Shown here: positions 51,803-60,361 of the stretch, in pieces
Layout: each line of letters starts with the position of its first letter
Numbering within the stretch: the first letter of the stretch is position 1
Made by a program: the position numbers and the translations under genes
Assembly: GCA_009929695.1 (NCBI GenBank)
Contig: RZZW01000007.1
Location: 1-64,000, forward strand
Direction: 5' to 3'
DNA: 64,000 nt
Source: Clostridia bacterium
GTDB taxonomy: Bacteria; Bacillota; Clostridia; Oscillospirales; Ruminococcaceae
The notes under the pieces: generated by a model
Told to the model about the DNA's origin: nothing
What the model saw: only the letters and a program-made list of their open reading frames with translations
The model's database searches: none

Positions 51803-53722
51803 TTAGGTGTCGTATTTATTATAAATCCCAAGCTTTTTCATTTTGCGCCAGAGGGTTGTTTTGCTGATGTTTAATTCCTCGGCTACCTCGGTGCGGCTTC
51901 CTTTGTGTTTGTCTAAAAGCTGCGTCAGGCGCACGGCTTCGGGGTCTTTGTAAATTACTCTTGTGTCCGCCGTCTGCATGATGGGCTGGGGCGGGTAAAG
52001 CTCGTCCAAAAGGCGCAAAATGTAGCTGTCGCTCACCGTGCGTGAGGGCGTTGTTATGAGCATTCGCTCTATGAAATACTGCATCTGCATGCGGTTGCCC
52101 GGCCACGGATATTCAAGCAGCTTGCGCCGCGCGTCGGCTGTCAGCACGATATACCGCCTGTTTCGCTTGCAGCACTCGTCAATTATCGCCTGCAAAAGCG
52201 GGGCTTTGTCCTCTCCACGCTCGCGCACAGGCGGCACTGTCAAGGACAGCGGAATGAGCTGATAATAAAGGTCGCGACGGAATTGCCCTCTCTCAACAAG
52301 CGGCAGCAAATCGACGCGCGACGACGCAACTATGCGCACAGAGCACCGCACGGGGTATTGGTCGTTCGGCAAATACACTATTTTATCTTCAATTATGCGC
52401 ACGAGCGTCTGCTGTGCGGTCAGGCCGAGCTTGTCGATATTTCGCAGATAAAGCGTGCCGCTGTCCGCCTGCTTTGCAATAATTGACAGCGTTTGATTTA
52501 AGTAATATTCCGCATGCCTGTTGTCGTTTATGCCGTTCACAAGCAGCGCTCCGCCCTCGGCGCTGTCGCACGCAAAGCTGACAAACGGCCCTTTTGAAAT
52601 GCTGCCTGTGTTGTGCATGCTCTGGGCAAAAATTTCCTTTTCCGTGCCAAGCTCGCCTAAAATAAGCACCGGTGCACTGCTTTGCGCAAAGGCTCGCGCC
52701 TGCTTTACTGCGGCGAGCATCACCTTCGATTTGTGCGTTATAAGCTCAAAATTCCCCGCCGCAACGTGGCGGCGCAGATATTTTTCACGCATGGCATTTT
52801 CGTCCATGCGCACTATTTTTTGCATTTCGTAAAACGAAAACACCCGCGCCGTAATTTCGCCGTTCACCTTGACGGGCGCGATATTTGCGACGACTGTAAC
52901 GCCGCTCAAGGTGATGACGTTTGAATAGAGCTCGGCGTTTTCATCTATTGCGTTTTTCAAAATCTCCGCGTCGCTCGCTGTCATAAGCGAAAAAAGCGTC
53001 CTTCCGCGCAGCTTTGCGGCGCTCGCTTTAAGCATGGAGCACGCGACGTTGTTCGCCGCCGTTATGCGGTTTTCCTCGTCAAGCTCAATTATGCCGTTGA
53101 ACGAATAGTCGAGCAGCGCCTGCTGATGTGCGGTGTTTTGCTTTTCTCGCTCGGACACCTCCGCCATGTCGCGCGTGTGAATGAGCGCCGAGCGCAGGGA
53201 ATCGGCTGTGCTGTTTAAAAATACGCTCGGGAACGCGCGGCTCTCGCAGTATGCGTTCACGGCGTCGCCCGCGATTATCACGTCCGCGCCCTCGTCAATT
53301 GCGCGGCGTGCGGCGGGCACAAGGTCGTCCGGCTCAAGCACAAAATACGGGCGCAACGTCACGTCAAACACGTTTTCAAAAAGCCCGAATGCGCTCAACA
53401 TATTTTCAAAGCCGATTATCGCAATCGTCGGGTGAGCTTTGCTAATAATATGTAAAGCCTGCTTTATAAGTACGGCTATCTCTTGACCCGTGAGGTGGAT
53501 GTCGACTGTTGGCAGGTGTGTGCAGTCTCGCAAAATGCGCGCCTGTATGCCTCGCGCGACTATAAATTCAGCCCCGATGCGCACGGCCTCTTCGCCCGCC
53601 TTTGCGGCCTCGCTTGTATGTATAGCGCGCAAAATAGGAACGTCAAGCCGAAGCTCCTCAACAAGCTCCCGCGCCGGCGCAACCATCTCCTCACGCGGCA
53701 GCAAAACAGCAATCTTAGCCAT
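51803..53722 (-). CDS. PrpR-type regulator with degenerate sigma-54 ATPase domain
   Basis: 639 aa. PrpR_N ligand domain (1-180; AKIAVLLPREEMVAPARELVEEL, AEFIVARGIQARILRD), a PAS-like segment (about 205-300; FNGIIELDEENRITAANNVACSML), an AAA+ region (about 325-560) and a Fis-type helix-turn-helix at the C-terminus (VAEELNISKTTLWRKMKKLG). Walker A is GELGTEKE (about 355) instead of GESGTGKE, Walker B is TLYLRNIDKL (about 427) instead of TLFLDEI, and GAFTGA is absent, so ATP-driven sigma-54 activation is unlikely. Start ATG 53722 behind GGAGGTATGT. Located just upstream of garR-garK on the same strand. Confidence 0.85.
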   Translation of the reverse strand: MAKIAVLLPREEMVAPARELVEELRLDVPILRAIHTSEAAKAGEEAVRIGAEFIVARGIQARILRDCTHLPTVDIHLTGQEIAVLIKQALHIISKAHPTIAIIGFENMLSAFGLFENVFDVTLRPYFVLEPDDLVPAARRAIDEGADVIIAGDAVNAYCESRAFPSVFLNSTADSLRSALIHTRDMAEVSEREKQNTAHQQALLDYSFNGIIELDEENRITAANNVACSMLKASAAKLRGRTLFSLMTASDAEILKNAIDENAELYSNVITLSGVTVVANIAPVKVNGEITARVFSFYEMQKIVRMDENAMREKYLRRHVAAGNFELITHKSKVMLAAVKQARAFAQSSAPVLILGELGTEKEIFAQSMHNTGSISKGPFVSFACDSAEGGALLVNGINDNRHAEYYLNQTLSIIAKQADSGTLYLRNIDKLGLTAQQTLVRIIEDKIVYLPNDQYPVRCSVRIVASSRVDLLPLVERGQFRRDLYYQLIPLSLTVPPVRERGEDKAPLLQAIIDECCKRNRRYIVLTADARRKLLEYPWPGNRMQMQYFIERMLITTPSRTVSDSYILRLLDELYPPQPIMQTADTRVIYKDPEAVRLTQLLDKHKGSRTEVAEELNISKTTLWRKMKKLGIYNKYDT

Positions 53723-53810
53723 ACATACCTCCAAAATTCGACAAATTTATAAAACAACTATACCACACATTACATACGCGTTGCAAGATATGAAATGAAA
53801 GTTGCAGAAA

Positions 53811-53990
53811 CAAAAGAAGAAAGAAGAGAGAAGAAAGAAAAAGTAAGGAGTTATGGCTGCGCCATAAAATTTAAATAAGTAGTGCGTCTATGTAAGATTT
53901 CATATAAATCTTTCGTAGACGCACTAACTATTATAATGTTACCGCAACGCGGTAACTCCTTCATTTTTCTTTCTTCTCTTTTCTTTATTT
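53811..53990. repeat. Structured repeat, copy F
   Basis: Arms AGAAGAAAGAAGAGAGAAG...AAGTAAGGAGT and ACTCCTTCATTTTTCTTTC...TCTTTTC. Hairpin 1 TTATGGC/GCCATAA (53851-53867), hairpin 2 region with an inner AGTGCGTCTA/TAGACGCACT stem (53881-53890 with 53916-53925), hairpin 3 GTTACCGC/GCGGTAAC (53938-53956). Hairpin sequences differ wholly from copies A-E while pairing remains perfect. Confidence 0.9.
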
Positions 53991-53993
53991 AAT

Positions 53994-54944
53994 TTAAATT
54001 TTCAGTCCCTGATAGCTCTTCTGCAAAGTCTCGCACGAGGCTTTAAATTGTGCTTTTTCCTCTTCATTCAGGTTTAATTCAAGCACTCTTTGTATGCCGT
54101 TGCGGTTTACAATGCACGGCACGCCTACAAAAACGTCTTTTTCGCCGTATTCGCCGCGCAGCTTTGCCGAGACTGTCAGCACGCTGCTCTCGTTGCCGAA
54201 AATCGCCTTTGTGATACGCGTCAGCGCCATGCCTATGCCGTAATATGTCGCGCGTTTTGCCTCGATGATTTTATACGCCGCCGTGCGCACTTCGTCTGTT
54301 ATGCCGTTCAAATCCTCTGTGCAATATTTTCCGCTGCTCTCTTCACACAGCTCAAGCACGGGCTTTGTCGCAAGCATTGCCTGACTCCACGGCACAAACT
54401 CCGTGTCGCCGTGCTCGCCCATGACATACGCGTGCATGTTGCGCGGGTCAACGCCAAAATATTCGCCTAAGCAGTAGCGCAAACGCGCTGTGTCAAGCGC
54501 CGTGCCTGTGCCGAGCACGCGGCGCGGGTTAAAGCCCGAAAGCGAGCACGTGATGCGCGTCATGACGTCGACAGGGTTTGTCGCCACGATAAATATGCCG
54601 TTGAAACCGCTCTCTGTTATAGGGTCGATGATGCTTTTGAACACTATTTCGTTGCGCTGCAAAAGGTCAAGGCGCGTCTCGCCCGGCTTTTGCGCCACGC
54701 CCGCGCATATCGTCACAATATCCGCGTCGCTGCAATCCTTGTATTCACCCGCGTAAATCTTCATGTTTGCGCCCGAAAATGCAAGCCCATGGTTTAAGTC
54801 CATAGCCTCGCCCTCGGCGCGTTTTTTGTCAACGTCAATCAGCACAAGCTCATCGCATATGCCCTGGTTCAGCATCGCGTAGGCATAGCTCATACCCACC
54901 ATGCCGCAGCCGACAAGTACCACCTTGCGTTTGTCATTTGTCAT
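53994..54944 (-). CDS. ldh: L-lactate dehydrogenase
   Basis: 316 aa. NAD-binding VVLVGCGMVGMSYAYAML; specificity loop AGVAQKPGETRLDL, with Gln (lactate) rather than Arg (malate); ATNPVDVMT; catalytic His in MGEHGDTEFVPWSQ. Reduces pyruvate to L-lactate, regenerating NAD; Firmicutes enzymes are often fructose-1,6-bisphosphate activated. Start ATG 54944 (AAAGGTCG upstream), 19 bases after a membrane-protein gene, so all three minus-strand genes from 56413 form one operon. Confidence 0.93.
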   Translation of the reverse strand: MTNDKRKVVLVGCGMVGMSYAYAMLNQGICDELVLIDVDKKRAEGEAMDLNHGLAFSGANMKIYAGEYKDCSDADIVTICAGVAQKPGETRLDLLQRNEIVFKSIIDPITESGFNGIFIVATNPVDVMTRITCSLSGFNPRRVLGTGTALDTARLRYCLGEYFGVDPRNMHAYVMGEHGDTEFVPWSQAMLATKPVLELCEESSGKYCTEDLNGITDEVRTAAYKIIEAKRATYYGIGMALTRITKAIFGNESSVLTVSAKLRGEYGEKDVFVGVPCIVNRNGIQRVLELNLNEEEKAQFKASCETLQKSYQGLKI

Positions 54945-54963
54945 AAAAATCGACCTTTCTTTT

Positions 54964-55653
54964 TTACAGCTTATTGTTTTTATAAAGCAGATACGCAATC
55001 CCGATTGCAAGCGCGCCCGAAACAAGTATCAGCATCGAGACATTTGATATAAGGCTTGGCATTAAAACGAAAATTATGCACATTGCCGCCAAAGGAATTA
55101 CAGTAACCTTTAAGCTCTGCGAAAAATATTTGAACGCGAGCGCCCCGAACAAAGCGGGAATGACGTTTTCAAACGCAGGCTGAAGCGCCTCGTTGCTGAG
55201 TATCGGCGACAGAGGCACAAGGCACATAACGCCGACCGCGAGCACAACGATGTTCACAAGGCTGCTCGTCGCGACAGAGAGCGTCGACACAACGTCGTTT
55301 TCAGGCGCGCCTGCCGTCGTGCCGCATATGTCACGCGCGTTTGCGGCACAGGGAATTTTGAGGTTGATTAAATTGCCCGTTATAAAAGCGAGATAGCTTG
55401 CGCCGCTGCCTAGCATGGGCGCGTAGATGAGAAATTCTATAACGCCGCTCGTCCAGTATATTATCGCCACCTGCGCCCAGCCCTTGGCAAACGCCGCCCA
55501 GTCGGGAGATACGCCAAGCACCGCGCCCATCGTCAGCGGAGCGCCGAGCAGCAAAACTATCGTTATCGCCACAATTATGCGCCCTATCATGTGCACCTGT
55601 TTATTATAGTCTGTGTAAAACTGCTGTGCGGCAGTAGTTGTTTTTGTTTCCAT
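54964..55653 (-). CDS. Multi-pass membrane protein, partner of DUF5058 gene
   Basis: 229 aa with about six helices (IIVAITIVLLLGAPLTMGAVLGV, VIEFLIYAPMLGSGASYLAFITGN, SSLVNIVVLAVGVMCLVPL, VTVIPLAAMCIIFVLMP, LVSGALAIGIAYLLY). Between helices is a conserved-looking polar loop: NLKIPCAANARDICGTTAGAPENDVVSTLS. I do not recognise a named family. It lies 13 bases after the DUF5058 gene and 19 before ldh; the pair of membrane proteins is probably a two-subunit transporter. Ribosome site AGGGGGCGGCTTTA. Confidence 0.65.
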   Translation of the reverse strand: METKTTTAAQQFYTDYNKQVHMIGRIIVAITIVLLLGAPLTMGAVLGVSPDWAAFAKGWAQVAIIYWTSGVIEFLIYAPMLGSGASYLAFITGNLINLKIPCAANARDICGTTAGAPENDVVSTLSVATSSLVNIVVLAVGVMCLVPLSPILSNEALQPAFENVIPALFGALAFKYFSQSLKVTVIPLAAMCIIFVLMPSLISNVSMLILVSGALAIGIAYLLYKNNKL

Positions 55654-55666
55654 TAAAGCCGCCCCC

Positions 55667-56413
55667 TTACATATTTATAACAACAGCCACAGCCATGCCA
55701 ACAAGCATACTGCACGCCATTGAAAAGTTGTCGAGCCATTTCACATTTTTGACGCGTGAGAAATATTCAAAAATACCCATCGCCGCCGCCGAAACGCCCG
55801 CCACAATCAGCGGCGTCCAGTTGCCCTGCGACGTGCCTGTGCCGAGGTATGAGCCGATATACGCGCTCACAAGCCCGATGAACATTGCGCTGAAAACAAC
55901 GTCGCCAAACGGCTTTTTGCCGCTCGCTTTTTCGTCCTTTGCCTTGCCGCCTGTTTTGTTCACCTTCGCAAGATAGCTTTTCAGCACAAAAATGCAAAGT
56001 ATCGCGCCGATAAGTATGCCCGCAGTCATCACCATGCCTATCGTGACAAAGGTCTGCGCCGTCAAAACGCCAGACCCCAAGCCGCCCGGCAATCCCGACG
56101 CACGCGCGGCGATGTCCGCGACATTTCCCTCGTAATGCAGCGCGCCTATGACAGACAGCCGCAGCCACGGCAAGGGTATCCCAAGCGTGCCCGAAAGCGT
56201 TATTACGCCCAGCAAGATTGACACGCTCGGCAGCACCGTAAACGTGGCGCTGCTTGTGATGGCTGTTTTAAGCTTTTTCTTGTCCATGCCCATCGCAAGC
56301 CCCGCGCGGTAGCTTTTCACCAAAAAGAAAAGGCATGTCAGCGCTATAAAAATGATAGGCACTGCCGCAATTATGAACATCAGCGGCGTGTTGAGATTTT
56401 CGAGAATACTCAT
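55667..56413 (-). CDS. DUF5058-family membrane protein
   Basis: 248 aa, start ATG 56413 behind AGGGGGAGTTATC. About six helices; features include FLVKSYRAGLAMGMDKKKLKTAITSSATFTVLPSVSILLGVI, PWLRLSVIGALHYEG and TAQTFVTIGMVMTAGI, followed by a Lys-rich cytoplasmic loop and three more helices. The pattern fits DUF5058, membrane proteins of unknown function in anaerobic Firmicutes. First gene of the operon with the 229-residue membrane protein and ldh, and divergent from L-serine dehydratase; a serine or carboxylate carrier is the working guess. Confidence 0.7.
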   Translation of the reverse strand: MSILENLNTPLMFIIAAVPIIFIALTCLFFLVKSYRAGLAMGMDKKKLKTAITSSATFTVLPSVSILLGVITLSGTLGIPLPWLRLSVIGALHYEGNVADIAARASGLPGGLGSGVLTAQTFVTIGMVMTAGILIGAILCIFVLKSYLAKVNKTGGKAKDEKASGKKPFGDVVFSAMFIGLVSAYIGSYLGTGTSQGNWTPLIVAGVSAAAMGIFEYFSRVKNVKWLDNFSMACSMLVGMAVAVVINM

Positions 56414-56515
56414 GATAACTCCCCCTTGTAATTGATGATTACAGTATAGCATATGTGGTGCTGATGTGATATAATAATGTCAAAAAAAATCAAAAAAAGT
56501 AGAGGTGTGCGCCAT

Positions 56516-57178
56516 ATGAATATCAGCCTTTTTGACGTGGTGGGCCCTGTGATGATAGGGCCGTCAAGCAGCCATACAGCGGGCGCGGCAAAGCTTGCGC
56601 GCGTCGCTTCGGGCATAGCGCCGCGTGGCTTTGCCGCGCTTTTCATACAGCTCGCCGGCTCTTTTGCCAAAACAGGCAAGGGGCACGGCACAGACAAGGC
56701 GCTTTTGGCGGGCGCGCTGGGCTTTTCAGAGAGCGACGAGCGCATACGCGAGGCGTATCAAATAGCTGACGAGCGCGGCATAAAATATGCTTTTTCGGAT
56801 ATTGACCTGCCGGACGCGCACGAAAACACGGCGCGCCTTACTTTTAAATATGCGGACAAGCCCGATTTCACAGTCGAGGGCAGCAGCATAGGCGGCGGGC
56901 GCATAATTATAACCGAAATCGACGGCTCAAAAACAAGCTTCAACGCCGAAGCGCCCACCATCGTCATACGTCAGCTCGATAAGCCCGGCGTTGTGAACGA
57001 TGTTTCGGGAATACTCGCCGAAAGCGGCATAAACATAGCCGTCATGCGCCTAGACCGCGACTCCCGCGGCGGCATGGCAAACTGCGTCATAGAGACAGAC
57101 GCAAACATCGACGAAAACACCGTTTCAGCGCTTGAACACGTGACAAACGTTGTAAGCGTCAGAGCGATAAATTTATGA
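56516..57178 (+). CDS. sdaAB: L-serine dehydratase, beta subunit
   Basis: 220 aa. Starts NISLFDVVGPVMIGPSSSHTAGAAKLARVA with the conserved SSSHT, and ends in an ACT domain (about 145-220; PTIVIRQLDKPGVVNDVSGILAESGINIAVMRL). Together with the alpha subunit forms the oxygen-sensitive Fe-S enzyme that converts L-serine to pyruvate and ammonia. Start ATG 56516 behind AGAGGTGTGCGCCAT. Divergent from the DUF5058 operon, 102 bases apart, so the regions share control sequences. Confidence 0.94.
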   Translation: MNISLFDVVGPVMIGPSSSHTAGAAKLARVASGIAPRGFAALFIQLAGSFAKTGKGHGTDKALLAGALGFSESDERIREAYQIADERGIKYAFSDIDLPDAHENTARLTFKYADKPDFTVEGSSIGGGRIIITEIDGSKTSFNAEAPTIVIRQLDKPGVVNDVSGILAESGINIAVMRLDRDSRGGMANCVIETDANIDENTVSALEHVTNVVSVRAINL

Positions 57179-57196
57179 TTTAGCGCGAACCGTGCC

Positions 57197-57285
57197 CCTC
57201 ATCAGTCAGCTTCCCCCGAGGGGGAAGCCAACGAAAGCCTTCCCCCTTTGGGGGAAGGTGGCACGCCACAGCGTGACGGATGAGG
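57197..57285 (+). repeat. CCTCATC...GATGAGG interspersed repeat, copy 3
   Basis: 89 bp, bounded by CCTCATC and GATGAGG, with CTTCCCCCGAGGGGGAAG and CTTCCCCCTTTGGGGGAAG hairpins. It sits between sdaAB and sdaAA and so is transcribed within the operon. Confidence 0.85.
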
Positions 57286-57322
57286 GATAAGCTTAGCGCA
57301 AACTATTTTTTGAGGTAATTAA

Positions 57323-58189
57323 ATGTACAACACAATCTCACAGCTAATATCTGCCTCGCGCGAAAAACCAATGCACGAGGTGATTATCGACGATGAAATG
57401 GCGCTCACAGGTGTGCCGCGCGGGGACGTTTATCTGCGCATGCACACAAGCTTTAGCGTCATGCAAAAAAGCGCCCTAAAAGCGCTCGACACGCCGCAGC
57501 ACATGACGCCGCCGCTAATAAAAGGACAGTCGAGCTTGCAGCATAAATACGCAGACGGCGCGACGCTTTGCGGCAAAGAGGTAAACGAGATGATGGCTAT
57601 GGCGCTGTCTGCAAGCGAGGTCAACGCCTCGATGGGGCGCATCTGCGCCGCGCCGACGGCAGGCTCGTGCGGCATATTGCCGGCAGTAATAACCACCGCG
57701 GCAAAAAAGCTTGGCAGCAATAAAAACGAGATCGCCGAGGCGCTCATAGTCGCGTCGGGCATCGGCGCTGTAATCATGCGCAACGCGACAGTCAGCGGTG
57801 CAGAGGGCGGGTGTCAGGCGGAGTGCGGCGCGGCGGCGGCAATGGCAGCGGCGGCGTGTGTATATCTCTCGCACGGCACGCCGCAAATGTGCGCCGAGGC
57901 CGTCAGCATAGCGCTCATAAACTGCATGGGCTTAGTGTGCGACCCTGTGGCGGGGCTTGTGCAGCTGCCGTGCAGCTTTCGCAACGCAAGCCAAAGCGCA
58001 AACGCCCTCTCAAGCGCAGATATGGCTCTCGCGGGTCAAACCTGCCCAATCCCCGCAGACGAGGTGATAGAGGCGATGTTCCGCGTGGGTCATGCCTTGC
58101 CAAGCTCGCTTAGAGAAACAGCCGAGGGTGGCATAGCGGCAACGCAGACAGGCAAAAAAATATCCGCAGAATTTTTTGCGGCGAAATAA
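57323..58189 (+). CDS. sdaAA: L-serine dehydratase, alpha subunit
   Basis: 288 aa. Contains APTAGSCGILPAVITTAAKKLG and the Fe-S ligand cysteines in GGCQAECGAAAAMAAAACVY and MGLVCDPVAGLVQLPC. Catalytic subunit holding the 4Fe-4S cluster that binds the serine hydroxyl. Ribosome site GAGGTAATTAA before ATG 57323. The 144-base gap from sdaAB is filled by the CCTCATC repeat, which may weaken coupling between subunits. Confidence 0.95.
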   Translation: MYNTISQLISASREKPMHEVIIDDEMALTGVPRGDVYLRMHTSFSVMQKSALKALDTPQHMTPPLIKGQSSLQHKYADGATLCGKEVNEMMAMALSASEVNASMGRICAAPTAGSCGILPAVITTAAKKLGSNKNEIAEALIVASGIGAVIMRNATVSGAEGGCQAECGAAAAMAAAACVYLSHGTPQMCAEAVSIALINCMGLVCDPVAGLVQLPCSFRNASQSANALSSADMALAGQTCPIPADEVIEAMFRVGHALPSSLRETAEGGIAATQTGKKISAEFFAAK

Positions 58190-58204
58190 ACGCAGGAGAA
58201 AATC

Positions 58205-58405
58205 ATGACAACCGAACAGAAAATAGACGCGCTCGATGCCATGTGCGACGATATTAAAAAGCAGCAACAGCAGTACGCCGCCGAGCTTGCCGCGCTTCGC
58301 GATAAAGGCAAACAGAAAACCGCGCAGTTCAGAGAAACTATGGGAAACAAGCTCACAAACTCCCTCATCATAAGCCGCTTGCAGGTGTATGGACTTTGGG
58401 AATGA
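58205..58405 (+). CDS. Small coiled-coil protein of unknown function
   Basis: 66 aa, ATG 58205 preceded by CGCAGGAGAAAATC with ideal spacing, 15 bases after sdaAA. Highly charged helical sequence (IDALDAMCDDIKKQQQQYAAELAALRDKGKQKTAQFRE) with heptad-like spacing, then TNSLIISRLQVYGLWE. Similar short coiled-coil proteins are widespread in Clostridia but I recognise no named family. Probably last gene of the sdaA operon. Confidence 0.6.
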   Translation: MTTEQKIDALDAMCDDIKKQQQQYAAELAALRDKGKQKTAQFRETMGNKLTNSLIISRLQVYGLWE

Positions 58406-58619
58406 TTGACTTCTATGCGTGTTGATTATCGCGAAATAACGTTAATCATCGCCCCTACAATCTTACAAAATTCGTAGGCAAGTACCGAGTGATTAAATTC
58501 GCCCCAAAAAACCTACATTTCATGTACAAAAACGACGCTTTTGGGAAAAAACAGCCACAAAAAATTATTATATGATATAATTTTAAAAAATACCGGTGGA
58601 GATTATTTACTATAAAATA
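58406..58619. other. AT-rich intergenic region before the MATE operon
   Basis: 214 bases. GGTGGAG near 58594 is the only ribosome-site-like element but is 18 bases from the ATG at 58620. A TTATTATATGATATAATTTT stretch around 58564-58583 could hold a -10 box (GATATAATT). No gene seen. Confidence 0.35.
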
Positions 58620-60345
58620 ATGGATAAAAAAGACTGGATAACAAAAAAATATTCCGCAAGCTTTGGATACCCGCCATTATTTCTTCGATTGGTTGGGCTT
58701 TAAGCGACATAGCCGACGCGGTGGTTGTCGGAAACAGAATGGGCACTACCGGCCTTGCAGCGATAGGGCTTATTTTGCCTGTTTACATGATCAACTGCAT
58801 GATTGCCCACGGCTTTGGCATAGGCGGCTCGGTGAAATATTCAAAGCTGCTTGGAAACGGAAAGCCCAAAGAGGCAGTGGACAGCTTTAACCGCACTATG
58901 CAGGGGGCTATGGCGCTCAGCGTCATAACGGCGATAGCGGGCAATATTTTCATGACCCCGCTTTTGCAGCTTTTGGGCACAGTGCCTGCCGACGGCGAAT
59001 TATTTGAGGCGACAAGAGACTATCTTCGCGTTTTCATCACCGCAACTCCGCTGTTTTATATGTCGAATTTGTTCAATTATTATTTGCGCAATGACGACAA
59101 CGGAAAGCTTGCGGGCGTCGGCTCTGTGGTGGGTAATTTAACCGATATCGCGCTCAATATAATTCTTGTGCTCGTCTTTGGGCTTGGCACAAGGGGCGCG
59201 GCGCTGTCGACAGCTATTGGGCAGATAATAGCCATAGCAATATATTCAAAGGGCATTTTGGGCAAGGGGCATATCATCAAGATAAAGCCCGTCAAGCCGT
59301 CTTTGAAGTATTCATTTGAGATATTTAAGGATGGCTTTTCGGCGTCGTCATCGTATATGTTTCAGCTTGTTTTTTTGCTCATATGCAACAGAATGCTTAT
59401 CCGCACAGGCAGCACAACGGCTGTCGCTGTGTTTGACATGGTGCAAAACACCTCTTACCTTATATTGTATCTGTACGAGGGGACAAACCGTGCTATGCAG
59501 CCGCTTGTAAGCACATATCACGGCGAGCATCGGGAGGGCGGAAAGCTCTCGGCGCGCCGTCTTGCGTTTTCATATGGCGGCGCTGCCGGCTTATGCTCGG
59601 CTGCTTTTATCTTTTTATTTCCACAGCTTATTTGCGCGTTGTTCGGCGTCAATGACGGCGAAGCGGTAAAAATGGGTATAACGGCGCTGCGGCTTTTTCC
59701 GCAAGCACGGTATTTGCGGGCGTTTCTATCATGATGGCAGGATATTTTCAGTCTTGTGAGAGAGAAAAAGAGAGTATGTTTATCACCTCACTGCGCGGCG
59801 GCATTGTTTTGCTGCCGATAAGCATATTATTTTCGTGGCTTGGCATGACGTGGTTTTGGTGGCTTTTTATCGCGACAGAAGTAATTTCACCGGCTGTTTG
59901 GGCGTTTGCGCTGCGTTTAAATAAAACAAACGCCGAGCAGGCCGACGTGTGGCAGGGCGAGCTTTTGGGCGAGCTTAACGACATAGCGCGTCTGACAGGC
60001 GAAGCCGAAGCCTTTTGCGAAAGCAAGGACGCAACAGTTAAACAGATATATTACGTCACCATGACAATAGAAGAGGTGTGCGTGGCGATTATCCAAAACG
60101 GATTTTCAAACGTGCAAAACTGTTATATAGAATTAACCTTAGTTGCCGAAAAAAACGGCAGCTTCTCACTGCATATACGAGATAACGCCACGTCGTTTAA
60201 TCCGTTTTCGCTGTCGACTAAAAAGGCAGCACAAGACAGCGATTTCGACATGGACGCAATGGGCATGATGGTGATTAAAAAGCAGTCAAAAGATTTCTTT
60301 TACAGGCGCTATGGCGGGTTTAACTCGCTTGTCGTAAATATTTAA
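58620..60345 (+). pseudogene. MATE transporter fused to RsbW-like ATPase domain (two frameshifts as read)
   Basis: Three frames join into one protein of about 575 residues. N-terminus in one frame (MDKKDWITKK), then IFRKLWIPAIISSIGWALSDIADAVVVGNRMG and the MATE body (GLAAIGLILPVYMINCMIAHGFGIGGSVKYSKLLGNG, RGAALSTAIGQIIAIAIY) to ITALRLF, then SASTVFAGVSIMMAGYFQSCEREKE in the third frame. Each switch equals one missing base: in the A7 run at 58643-58649 (or a start just after it) and in the T5 run at 59694-59698. After the last helix an HATPase_c_2 domain follows (about 440-575; MTIEEVCVAIIQNGF, IRDNATSFNPF, MGMMVIKKQSKDFFYRR), as in anti-sigma kinases RsbW/SpoIIAB. If the frameshifts are sequence errors the gene is intact. 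Confidence 0.75.
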
Positions 60346-60361
60346 GGAAAGTACTGTTAAT

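Noticed and set aside
53994-54944. Malate dehydrogenase instead of lactate dehydrogenase
   Set aside because: The specificity loop carries Gln (QKPGETR), as in lactate dehydrogenases, not Arg.
58663-58890. 75-residue plus-strand frame at the start of the MATE gene
   Set aside because: Continuation of the pre-frameshift frame; Arg/His-rich product with no family, while another frame encodes the transporter.
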